From NCBI GenBank assembly GCA_019750335.1, contig JAIEOQ010000008.1:248001-312000 (forward strand): 64,000 bases of DNA. The letters are read 5' to 3'. The position numbers were made by a program, and so were the translations under genes. How positions within the stretch are numbered: the stretch's first letter is position 1; each line of letters opens with the position of its first letter. The stretch comes from Candidatus Obscuribacterales bacterium (lineage in GTDB: Bacteria > Cyanobacteriota > Vampirovibrionia > Obscuribacterales > Obscuribacteraceae). This document shows positions 51,671 through 59,307 of the stretch, piece after piece. The notes beneath the pieces were generated by a model. The model saw nothing but the letters and a program-made list of their open reading frames with translations, was not told the origin of the DNA and did no database searches.

Positions 51671-51716
51671 AAGAAAAAAGCGAAGGCGGGTCAATTCATT
51701 TGACTCCGCCTTCGCT
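51671..51716 (-). terminator. Rho-independent terminator, minus strand
   Basis: AGCGAAGGCGG (51679-51689) pairs with CCGCCTTCGCT; on the minus strand the stem is followed by TTTTTTCTTTTT. Ends the 51747 gene; convergent with the preceding terminator. Confidence 0.85.
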
Positions 51717-51746
51717 GCAAACTAGTGGTCGCAATTCAGAAACAGA

Positions 51747-52433
51747 CTAGCTCGTCAACTCGTCTGCTTCCTCATCACTGTCGTTATTCAGAGGAATGTC
51801 CAGTCCAGCCTGAATGAACTGTCGCGCTTGCGGCGTGCAAAAGATCTGAATCTCTTGCAGATTCGAAGCAGCAATGTTTGCCGCCTCGGCATTCAAAACG
51901 AGCTTGAGCTGATAAGCCATGCCCTTAAGATTAAGGGAGTTCTCGGTTGCCCGATTGGCAATGAACGGAATCGTCACTTTGCTGACGCCGAGCGCAATCG
52001 CTTCTTTGATCAGGATGGCAAAGGTTTTGTAAACAGTCTCGGCACCAAACTTTTCCGGACGACCGATGCCGACCAACAGCACTCGGCGTTGATTAGCGCT
52101 ACTGCTATCTTCAAGACCAGTTTCGACAAGCAGCGTTTCACCTTGGCGCCCTTCAAAGCCTTGGTCGATGATGCGCTGACGAATCAGCTCACCAATTTCG
52201 GGCGTTTTCGCCTGAAGGCATTCGGGTACTCGTTGCGAAGAAAGCTTGGCCACAAGCACCATGTCGGTGACGATGTCATCCAAAGCGCGGCGACCCATCG
52301 TTGTTTCAAACGTAAAACGAGGCATGCTCGGCACACTCGATGCCGGCGCCTCAACTGTAACTGCCTCAAACATACTCTGCGAAAAACCAGCAGACGCGCG
52401 CCGCGCCGGCCGGCGACCCGGGCGTGGATTCAT
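51747..52433 (-). CDS. Free-standing M17 N-terminal-like domain
   Basis: 228 residues. The central block RVLLVGIGRPEKFGAETVYKTFAI and ALGVSKVTIPF matches the N-terminal macro-like domain of leucyl aminopeptidases (M17), where it begins before the catalytic metal-binding half. The metalloprotease half is absent, so this is not a peptidase; the N-terminal 40 residues are basic and disordered and the C-terminus acidic (DSDEEADELTS). The ATG at 52433 is preceded by GGAG. In other bacteria such free domains occur near stress or repair genes; here no hint. Confidence 0.65.
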   Translation of the reverse strand: MNPRPGRRPARRASAGFSQSMFEAVTVEAPASSVPSMPRFTFETTMGRRALDDIVTDMVLVAKLSSQRVPECLQAKTPEIGELIRQRIIDQGFEGRQGETLLVETGLEDSSSANQRRVLLVGIGRPEKFGAETVYKTFAILIKEAIALGVSKVTIPFIANRATENSLNLKGMAYQLKLVLNAEAANIAASNLQEIQIFCTPQARQFIQAGLDIPLNNDSDEEADELTS

Positions 52434-53357
52434 GAGATTCTCCAAGCTAGTCTCACCATTGGCGTTTTTGCTGTCACGACCACTATGACAGCACCAATAT
52501 TGCTAAAACCAAATAAGCATCCATGCGCAGAAAGATCCTGCGATTAAGTTCGGAAAAATTGTGTCAATCAAGAAATTGGGATTTAAACCGTGAGTTTTGC
52601 CTCTGAAAAATCAAGCGATATATGACAACACTCAAACCTAGGAAAAATGAGCATACATATGCAATTACCCTAAACTTAAACAGGATTAAGAACAGAGACA
52701 AAACTGTTTCTCCCTCCCATTTCGCAGGTTTAGACAAGTAAATAAAGCCCAATATTTTCAGGCAAAACATTGGCCGTTTGGGGTTTCTACTGCTTCTAAA
52801 AGAATACGAAATCGTTAGCGCAAGCTACCGCAAAGCAACCCAATACTGCTCTTAACAGTCTTTAGCACTTCACTGACAAACACTGACTTTTTTCAGGCGG
52901 TGCACTGTCCTTGCGCTAGCGACACAAGCATATAGAAACTAAAGTCTAAGAAATATAGTTTTTCTTCAAGATCTCAAGGTTTCACTTTGCTCCGGATGGT
53001 ACCAGCTGAAATCCACTTCTGTTGCCGATCTTGTTGGCAACAGTTAAAAACGAAAACGCTCCGAATGAATAAGCTTGCGCGAGGATAAGTCTTCTCTTAA
53101 GCAAAACCGCTTTACCAGCCTTGGTTAGGGAGCATGCCACTTTCTAAGCTAAAGCACGTAAGTAATATCTCCGCCGATCCGAGTTCCCAAAAACAAACCG
53201 CAAAGCAAAGAGTAACTAGCAATCACTGTCTGCGTACAACAATCGTGTTGTACCTTGTTTCAGTATTTTGTTTCGATCATCTTCCTTTCAGCATCAGTAC
53301 GCACACCTAAGACTTTTCACCGATCATGAACAGTGCGCAAGCACCGAGGAGGACGAA
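52434..53357. other. 924-bp non-coding region with RNA-like repeats
   Basis: No convincing coding frame on either strand. Structures: an 11-bp long-range stem, GTTAGCGCAAG (52814-52824) with CTTGCGCTAGC (52910-52920), bracketing 107 bases; CTGTTGCC-loop-GGCAACAG (53019-53043); GTACAACA-ATCG-TGTTGTAC (53234-53253). An eleven-codon leader (ATG 53326) stops at TGA overlapping the TTG start of 53358. Likely holds one or more small RNAs or a long leader. Confidence 0.5.
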
Positions 53358-53939
53358 TTGATTTCCGTTAGCGTTACCGACCTGGCATCAAAACAGCCGT
53401 TTCTCAGCTTCATTCACAACACCACAACTTATGTCGGTGTGCCACATACGGCAGAAACCGTTCTTTGGGTGTCAAATGATGAACCTTGCTTTCTCGGTCT
53501 GGAAGCCGACTGCACTCGACTTACGGGCACGACCAAGCAGATCGCCATCCCCGGCGACGGCTTAGTTCTTTCTGCACTCAAGCAACCGCTTGTTCTTCCC
53601 GGTTCACGCGGTGGTATCGTTCCCGGCTTTTTGCGCCGACGGGCGATTCCTAAGCCCCAAGAAGAACAACCGCGTCTTTACGCTTTCCGTGCCGTGGTTA
53701 GCAAAGACCCGGGCGAAAGCGACATTCTCAGTACCGTGGACTTCCATCTTCTTTGCGAATTCGACTACAGGTGGGCACTGGCCATCCACCTCGAATTGCA
53801 GAGCAATCCTCAGGCTCTCGGCTCGCAAGCCATCTGGGAACGCGCCGAAGGGGCCTGTCCGACTTGCGCTGTCGTTCGTGCTCGCCTGCAGCGAGACTGG
53901 ACGCCGGAGACCTTAGGAGACGAAGCTTTCCTGCAGTAA
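53358..53939 (+). CDS. Soluble protein, unknown
   Basis: 193 residues from the TTG at 53358, which has GAGGAGG six bases upstream; a longer frame to 53268 lacks a ribosome site. Beta-rich first half (FLSFIHNTTTYVGVPHTAETVLWV), a basic loop FLRRRAIPKPQEE, and a C-terminal helix with GACPTCAVVRARL, a CxxC pair. No signal peptide and no family recognised. Confidence 0.62.
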   Translation: MISVSVTDLASKQPFLSFIHNTTTYVGVPHTAETVLWVSNDEPCFLGLEADCTRLTGTTKQIAIPGDGLVLSALKQPLVLPGSRGGIVPGFLRRRAIPKPQEEQPRLYAFRAVVSKDPGESDILSTVDFHLLCEFDYRWALAIHLELQSNPQALGSQAIWERAEGACPTCAVVRARLQRDWTPETLGDEAFLQ

Positions 53940-53998
53940 GCCTCCGGACTCAGCGATTTATCACCACTTTTCTCATTCAGACACAGACAGGAAAATTC

Positions 53999-54298
53999 AT
54001 GAACAAAGTGCAAATTCCCACGCCGCGCGAACGCGAAACGCACCTCGACTTCCAGCGACACCGTAACAGCCACGATGTTGCCGTGGAGCACTTACTCGAA
54101 CGCTGCCGAGCGGTTCTGCTCGGTCCGGAGCCGGACGACGGCAAATTGACCGTTTCCCTTTTCAGCGAACCGGAAGCAGTCGTTACTGAAGTCATCTCGA
54201 TTTTGGGCGAGAGCAACTGGCTCGCGCAAGAGCTGGATAACGGAAAGGGCGAGGGCTTCACCAACCTGGTGCTCACGTCCATGCCTTTCCCGATCTAG
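53999..54298 (+). CDS. Small soluble protein, unknown
   Basis: 99 residues: MNKVQIPTPRERETHLDF, helix VAVEHLLERCRAVLL, strand KLTVSLFSEPEAV, helix VISILGESNWLAQEL and final strand FTNLVLTSMPF. A compact alpha/beta plan. AGGAAAA precedes the ATG. A longer upstream frame overlaps the previous gene and is rejected. Followed by a hairpin. Confidence 0.6.
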   Translation: MNKVQIPTPRERETHLDFQRHRNSHDVAVEHLLERCRAVLLGPEPDDGKLTVSLFSEPEAVVTEVISILGESNWLAQELDNGKGEGFTNLVLTSMPFPI

Positions 54299-54366
54299 CG
54301 CTAAGCTTCGGCTCTTTGCGGTCTAGAGAGTTACGCATGCATTTATTTCCTCAACAGAAATAAACA

Positions 54367-54397
54367 GCCGGGATAGGGCAATGGGCTCTATCCCGGC
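54367..54397 (+). terminator. Hairpin between 53999 and 54422 genes
   Basis: GCCGGGATAG (54367-54376) pairs with CTATCCCGGC (54388-54397), 10 bp; lies 25 bases before the next ATG, no U-tract. Confidence 0.5.
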
Positions 54398-54421
54398 CGT
54401 ACACAGGATCGCAAAACAAAC

Positions 54422-54838
54422 ATGAGTATGGAAACCCTCCGTCGTATTCATCAACATCAGCAGCAAGAAGACCAGGACACCGATTCTCGCGAAGAGAGGC
54501 GCCAGGCTCTGCGTAGAGCACAGCCCAGCCAAGCCGAAGTGCAACAAGCAGCCGACCAGCTTTTTGCAGCCTGCGTTGCCTTGATCCGTCGAACACTGAC
54601 CGAAAGCCAGACAATAAGCCAGAAGGGCGGACGCTTGGTGTTTCGTTATGAAGCCCCTCGTTCGTCGCCGGTGCCCAACGTAGTGATCAAAGCCGTAAAG
54701 GAGCGTTTCGCTTCTGACGGCTGGTCGGTTGAACATCTCTTCAACGACGGTCGCAACCTCTACGAATGGCTGGATCTGTCTTCACCAACTCAATGGTGGA
54801 AGTCGGTATTACCTGCCGAGTGGCAAAAGCAGTCTTAG
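54422..54838 (+). CDS. Soluble protein, unknown
   Basis: 138 residues. The first 45 are Gln/Arg/Glu-rich helix (HQHQQQEDQDTDSREERR), then a folded part with AADQLFAACVALIRRTL, strand GGRLVFRYEAP and DGWSVEHLFNDG. No signal peptide. No family recognised. Own palindrome follows. Confidence 0.58.
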   Translation: MSMETLRRIHQHQQQEDQDTDSREERRQALRRAQPSQAEVQQAADQLFAACVALIRRTLTESQTISQKGGRLVFRYEAPRSSPVPNVVIKAVKERFASDGWSVEHLFNDGRNLYEWLDLSSPTQWWKSVLPAEWQKQS

Positions 54839-54848
54839 GTCGATTGGG

Positions 54849-54884
54849 CGGAAGGAGTACGCCGCTAGCGGCGTACTCCTTCCG
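54849..54884 (+). repeat. 36-bp perfect palindrome after 54422 gene
   Basis: An uninterrupted 18+18 bp perfect palindrome (left half starts CGGAAGGAGTACGCCGCT), ten bases after the stop and 57 bases before the next gene. No U-tract follows. As RNA it is a very stable stem; as DNA a candidate binding site. Confidence 0.8.
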
Positions 54885-54940
54885 GCATTGTCTCTTTATT
54901 GTTTTCAACGCCTCAGTAACTTACACGGAAACAACCCATT

Positions 54941-55894
54941 ATGCGTCGCATTCTTCCGGCAGTTTTGAGTTTCCTTTGCATTTTCGTCAGTCTTCAGCAA
55001 TACGTACACGGCGAAGAAACGCCGGCTAAGACCTCGACGCTGACTATCGAGTCCCAAGAGTTCAAGGACTACGTCGACGTCATTATCGACGTGCGTGATT
55101 TGCAGAAAGAAGAGAAAGAGCTTGGCGCTAAGTGCGCCGAAGACTCTCTTCGCCAAAAGCTAGCAGGCGACAAGCGTTACGAAGCTATCTGCAAATTTTA
55201 TGATGAGCTTGAAAGCTCATCTGTAGCAAAAGCCAAAGACCCGGTTGCTGCTTTTGCCGAAGCCAAGAAAAACAAGGAGCAATTGGACCAAGCCGAGCAA
55301 GAGCTGGCAGCACTCAATGCTGAACTTGCCGGCGAGGACAAGCAGAAGGTCCGTGAACGTCTGGCAAAAGTGCGTGAGCTACTGAAATCTGACTGGATTA
55401 GCATCTGGCGCATGCGTGAAATTGGAGAAAAGATCGCCAAAGAACTTGGCGGCGTCAATAACTACTCGCCGGAAGTGGAAGTCAAAATTCGCGCTTTGGA
55501 AAAAGCTTTTGCCGAAAAAGTAAAAGCGAAATCGCCGGACAACTATGAGCTGCAGGTAGCGATCTCTCAGTATGAAAGAGCGCTTCTCGACCTTGAAGTT
55601 GCCGAAGGTTATGCACGTACATACAAAGCCGAATACGATAAGTATCCGCCTTATTCGAAAACGATTGACGAGCAAAACGCGCTTGGCGACAAAGCCAAAG
55701 AGATTTTGGCAAAGCCTGCCGATGCAACAAACGCTGCCGAGTATCAAAAGGTGCAAGAAAGCATGCGCCTATTAGAGGAAAAGAGAGAAGCCTGGGATCT
55801 TGCTTCTCATACTTACCACCTTCAGACAGACAAAATTCGGCAACTTCAAGACGAGTACGAACTGGCTTTTCAGAAATTCGTACTTGCTCAGTAG
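54941..55894 (+). CDS. Exported coiled-coil protein, family member 1
   Basis: 317 residues with a Sec signal peptide (MRRILPAVLSFLCIFVSLQQ, cleavage after about residue 24) and a mature part of long Glu/Lys/Ala heptads. It shares landmarks with the proteins at 56912 and 59308: DPVAAFAEAKKNKEQ after the first helix, IRALEKAFAEKVKAKSPDN in the middle and LQDEYELAFQKFVLAQ at the end. No known domain; likely periplasmic or surface rod protein. Own hairpin after the stop. Confidence 0.75.
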   Translation: MRRILPAVLSFLCIFVSLQQYVHGEETPAKTSTLTIESQEFKDYVDVIIDVRDLQKEEKELGAKCAEDSLRQKLAGDKRYEAICKFYDELESSSVAKAKDPVAAFAEAKKNKEQLDQAEQELAALNAELAGEDKQKVRERLAKVRELLKSDWISIWRMREIGEKIAKELGGVNNYSPEVEVKIRALEKAFAEKVKAKSPDNYELQVAISQYERALLDLEVAEGYARTYKAEYDKYPPYSKTIDEQNALGDKAKEILAKPADATNAAEYQKVQESMRLLEEKREAWDLASHTYHLQTDKIRQLQDEYELAFQKFVLAQ

Positions 55895-55930
55895 TCCGAT
55901 ATCGACTATTTAATCCGACTTTTTTCAGAT

Positions 55931-55952
55931 TCCCAAAGCAGGTGCTTTGGGA
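55931..55952 (+). terminator. Hairpin after 54941 gene
   Basis: TCCCAAAGCA-GG-TGCTTTGGGA, a 10-bp near-palindrome 36 bases after the stop, no U-tract. Confidence 0.5.
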
Positions 55953-56070
55953 GCAGTAGCGGCTACGGGATAAATCATCCTGCAACTGCTTCAAGCACAT
56001 GTGCAATACCGCCTGCCTGGGGGCAACCGCGCTTGTGCAAACTAATCTCAGGTACAAGGTAACGAAGAAT

Positions 56071-56877
56071 ATGTCCAAATCCATCATCAATCAGTTCATC
56101 CCCTACAGCGCCAACGCCTTACTTGCCGAACTTGGCGAACGTTACAAGGCACTCGACCTTGTTTACGGTCCGGCAGCTGAAGCTTGCCGGCAGACCCGCC
56201 AGATCGGCAGCGAAATCAGCAATGCACAAAAAGCTCTGGAGCAGGAACTGGCTAAGGGCGACCAAGGGGGGAAGTCCAGAGCAGGCTCCTACCGTCATAC
56301 CATTGCACTCAAAACGCAAGAGCAGTCGGTAGCTTTGCTTACACAATGGGCTGTCAAAGCACCTTTGTATGACGCTCTGTTCAGCTTGCTTTCAAGCATG
56401 AGCCAAGTGAACGACTGGTTGCTCAGCCTGGCCAACACTCCGGATCAACATAAAAATCCGGAACGTCAGATCGGCATTGTCAACCTTGGAGTCTGCATCG
56501 AGCTGTGCCAGCAGGTAAGCGAGGTTTGCGCCAAATACGGCACGTTGGACGGAGTGAATTTCGGCTTTCTCGACAGCTTGCTGGAACAGCATTCGGGCTG
56601 GATCAAGCGGGAACGTCCCTACCGCTTCACCGCCACAATCGTCAACCAGCTCGACAACGTCAGCCAGCCCGATCTCAACCCACCGGCCGACCGCGCCTAT
56701 CTTTTCACCACCTGGCTTTTGCGTATCGACTCGCTTCTCGATCCAGTGCAAACGCCTTATCCCGTCGGCGATCAGGTTGGTTTTGCCAAATCGATCTTTC
56801 CGCCGAACAGCAAAATCGGAGACAAGATGCTTGTCACTGTCACCGACTGGCGTATGGAAGGGGTGCGCATTGATTAA
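56071..56877 (+). CDS. Soluble helical protein, unknown
   Basis: 268 residues without signal peptide, mostly helical (ALLAELGERYKALDLVYG, ISNAQKALEQELAKG, LYDALFSLLSSMSQVNDWLL). The C-terminal 60 residues are more globular with Pro and aromatics (KSIFPPNSKIGDKMLV). ATG at 56071; a 24-codon upstream frame is rejected. It lies between two exported coiled-coil genes and may be their cytoplasmic partner, inferred from position only. Confidence 0.6.
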   Translation: MSKSIINQFIPYSANALLAELGERYKALDLVYGPAAEACRQTRQIGSEISNAQKALEQELAKGDQGGKSRAGSYRHTIALKTQEQSVALLTQWAVKAPLYDALFSLLSSMSQVNDWLLSLANTPDQHKNPERQIGIVNLGVCIELCQQVSEVCAKYGTLDGVNFGFLDSLLEQHSGWIKRERPYRFTATIVNQLDNVSQPDLNPPADRAYLFTTWLLRIDSLLDPVQTPYPVGDQVGFAKSIFPPNSKIGDKMLVTVTDWRMEGVRID

Positions 56878-56911
56878 TTTGTATTTTTTCGATTCCCGAA
56901 AGGAAACTCCC

Positions 56912-57895
56912 GTGAACATCAAATACTACGCATCATTTTTGCTCGTCGCATTGTTTGCAATCTGCGGTTGCACGAAAGAACAGTCGGCCGCGAATCAGTC
57001 GAGCCAGCAGCCTCAAGCTCAACCGGCACCGGCAGCAACCGGCACTGCCACCGCGGCAACTAAGGTTGAGGAATACACCATCGACCAGATCTACGGTCAA
57101 TTGCTGGAATACCATCTTGAAGCCCACGAACTTGAGAAGCACGAACACGTGTTGCTCCAAGAAGAGAATGCTCTTGAGCAAGAAGTCAAAGCTGCCAGCA
57201 AGAAATTCTCGGCGTCAATAGACGCCGTCCAAGCTGCTTTAAAGCAAGCTTATGCAGCCAACGGCGATCCGCTGCAAGATTTTGCCGCGGCGCGCAAAGC
57301 CCAGGCCGAATCCAATGCTCTCGGCAAAGAGCTGAATAGACTTGATGATGCGCGTTATGCGAAGCGAAAAGAGTTCAACGAGACTCGCTCTAACCGCTTT
57401 AAGGCTGAAGGGCAAGTCGTTGCCTGGCAAAGGAAGTTGTCCTCTTCGGCGCCTGGCAAATCAATTCGCGACTTTGAAAACGATTTCGCCAAAGAGCTGA
57501 AAAATGCTTTGCCCGAAAACGAAGCTGTGAAGAAGTCGTACGCGACGTATGAAGCAGCCAGCGCCGAGCTCGCACCACTAGAAGCGGAATATGAAAAGCT
57601 GCGAACAGCTTACGTCGCTAAAAATTCGCAATGGATGGAAGAACATAATCTTGCAGGAAGAGCCACGGTTCTTCTGAACATGCCGGAAGATAAGGTTACT
57701 GCTGCCGAATACGCCGCCCTGCGCGAAGAGGCGCGCAAGATAACGCAACAAGCAGCGGATCCGACTGTGGTTCCTCGCTACAACGAACTGTCCTCGCAAG
57801 TAGACAAAGCAAGGCACGCCACAAATAAAGCCTTCCGTGAACTCTTCGTCACCTTCACTCAAGAGGTCGAAGCGCTAGCGGCGAAAAAGAAGTAA
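56912..57895 (+). CDS. Exported coiled-coil lipoprotein, family member 2
   Basis: 327 residues starting at GTG 56912 (AAAGGA upstream). VNIKYYASFLLVALFAICGC is a lipoprotein signal with the cysteine at residue 20, then a Gln/Pro/Ala spacer and long heptads. Landmarks shared with 54941 and 59308: DPLQDFAAARKAQAE, IRDFENDFAKELKNALPEN, and a final AFRELFVTFTQEVEAL. Lipid anchoring distinguishes it from the two soluble exported members, so the three could form one envelope assembly. Two hairpins follow. Confidence 0.75.
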   Translation: MNIKYYASFLLVALFAICGCTKEQSAANQSSQQPQAQPAPAATGTATAATKVEEYTIDQIYGQLLEYHLEAHELEKHEHVLLQEENALEQEVKAASKKFSASIDAVQAALKQAYAANGDPLQDFAAARKAQAESNALGKELNRLDDARYAKRKEFNETRSNRFKAEGQVVAWQRKLSSSAPGKSIRDFENDFAKELKNALPENEAVKKSYATYEAASAELAPLEAEYEKLRTAYVAKNSQWMEEHNLAGRATVLLNMPEDKVTAAEYAALREEARKITQQAADPTVVPRYNELSSQVDKARHATNKAFRELFVTFTQEVEALAAKKK

Positions 57896-57921
57896 CTGTT
57901 TGTTTTCCATACCTTCTGATT

Positions 57922-57960
57922 TTTGGCAGAGCAGGATCACGGTGATTCTGCTCTGCCAAA
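57922..57960 (+). terminator. First hairpin after 56912 gene
   Basis: TTTGGCAGAGCAG (57922-57934) pairs with CTGCTCTGCCAAA (57948-57960); 13 perfect pairs, with further inner pairing ATCAC/GGTGAT. No U-tract. Confidence 0.6.
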
Positions 57961-57975
57961 GCGGTTTCAGCACAT

Positions 57976-58012
57976 GCCTGTTTGTACCGGATTCTCTACC
58001 GGACAAACAGGC
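57976..58012 (+). terminator. Second hairpin after 56912 gene
   Basis: GCCTGTTTGT (57976-57985) pairs with ACAAACAGGC (58003-58012), and the inner CCGG/CCGG extends it. Fifteen bases beyond the first hairpin; together they fill most of the intergenic space. Confidence 0.55.
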
Positions 58013-58101
58013 GCTGAATCACGCTTCGGACACGGGTGCAAAAAACACTTGAGCACCGCGCCTGTGTTCCTTGTTTAAGCTCAAGTAGATAAGAGAAAAC
58101 A

Positions 58102-59184
58102 ATGAATCGTAACCTAAAAATCATTCCGGGGCTCAACGGCACTTTCAACTTTTTCCAGCTGGAAAATAATCCGCATCCGCTGCAAGCTGCGTTGACCACA
58201 GCCGTTGCAAAAGTGCGGGACAAAGATCGTCCGGCCGCCACGCGCGAACTCGTCAACCGGCGGTACAACCCTCTCAGTTTAAGACTCGGCGCGCCTCGCG
58301 ATACGGACGCGGCTGAACGTTACTTACAGATGGGGCTGGGTTGCCGTTATGCCAACAGCTTTATCGCTTTAGGCTACCAACCTCAAGAGTGGAAAGATCT
58401 TGCAGAGCTCAAGCAGGCAATCGTTGCTCTTGCTGATTATGCCCGTACCATGAACACCGTAGGTATGGATGAAACCTTGCAAGGGCTCTATGCCAGCAAC
58501 TGTCTTGCCGCCCGAGCGGTATATGACGCAAGAGCCGCCTTAATCCAAAGCCCTTCCGTCGTCACTCATCCCGAGATGCAAAAGATCGCAATCGAGCATT
58601 TACAGGTAGTTTACGGCTGGACAGGGTGCACAGTCGGTTTCGAGATGACCGGGTTGAACGCCGATGATTTTGTTTATATCAAAGGCATCGATCATCCGGT
58701 TTTTGTCGAGCTCGAAACCACCTTCAGTCAAGCTTCCGATTATCTAGACATGGCTGAAACTTCGGTTCGCCAGATGAAAGATCTGCGCGGACAGATAAGC
58801 AGCTGGGCTAGCGGGCAGCAGCAAAGCGGCTCACAAGAAGCGACAAAAGGTCAGACTCAGCAACGGCACCGGCGCTTGCTTTACCAGTTCAGCCATCGAG
58901 CCGGCTTGGAACACGCCGAGTTTGAGCTACGCAACCAGATGATAAATCTGCACGGCTGTTTGCATGATGCCCGGGCGATTATCGAAATGGAGCCGCAGAA
59001 CAATCCGGAATGGGCTCCGCCTTACAAGCGGCTGGCAATGCAAAGTAACTGCATTGCCGGTCAAATGGTGCTCAATCGCATCAACAGTCTGTTGCGGTCT
59101 TTCAGCGAAGAGCTGGCGAAAAATCTTGAGCAGCTTCCGCCCGCGGCGGATGCCTTCCAGCTAGCGACAAGCTTCGCCGAATAA
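58102..59184 (+). CDS. Helical protein, paralogue of 30591 gene
   Basis: 360 residues, soluble and helical, related to 30591-31736 along its length (see that entry for matched blocks). It keeps both Asn-Cys positions (YASNCLAARAV near 132 and MQSNCIAGQMVL near 316) and the RLAM/GYQP landmarks but lacks the Asp/Glu-rich middle of the other copy, having SSWASGQQQSGSQEA instead. ATG has AAGAGAAAACA upstream. The two copies lie near the two ends of the accessory block, 27 kb apart in the same orientation. Confidence 0.72.
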   Translation: MNRNLKIIPGLNGTFNFFQLENNPHPLQAALTTAVAKVRDKDRPAATRELVNRRYNPLSLRLGAPRDTDAAERYLQMGLGCRYANSFIALGYQPQEWKDLAELKQAIVALADYARTMNTVGMDETLQGLYASNCLAARAVYDARAALIQSPSVVTHPEMQKIAIEHLQVVYGWTGCTVGFEMTGLNADDFVYIKGIDHPVFVELETTFSQASDYLDMAETSVRQMKDLRGQISSWASGQQQSGSQEATKGQTQQRHRRLLYQFSHRAGLEHAEFELRNQMINLHGCLHDARAIIEMEPQNNPEWAPPYKRLAMQSNCIAGQMVLNRINSLLRSFSEELAKNLEQLPPAADAFQLATSFAE

Positions 59185-59204
59185 GTTTCCTGCTGCTGTT
59201 TATC

Positions 59205-59241
59205 GATGGAGGAGGTGCTCATAATGAGCGCCTCCTCCATC
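59205..59241 (+). terminator. 37-bp hairpin after 58102 gene
   Basis: GATGGAGGAGGTGCTCAT (59205-59222) is complementary to 59224-59241 with one G-U pair: 18 pairs around a single central base, so almost a palindrome. No U-tract follows. Confidence 0.65.
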
Positions 59242-59307
59242 TGCAGGACAAGAGAGTTGCACGTATTTTTTGTGAGATTCGCAAACCACTTATTACGAAA
59301 GTCCATC

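Noticed and set aside
51828-52547. Plus-strand 239-codon frame
   Set aside because: Antisense to the M17-like domain gene; no ribosome site and unusual Arg/His-rich composition.
52564-52770. Minus-strand 68-codon hydrophobic frame
   Set aside because: Has a membrane-like stretch but no ribosome site and lies in an AT-rich non-coding region; not enough support.
55482-56090. Minus-strand 202-codon frame
   Set aside because: Antisense to an exported coiled-coil gene with signal peptide and paralogues.
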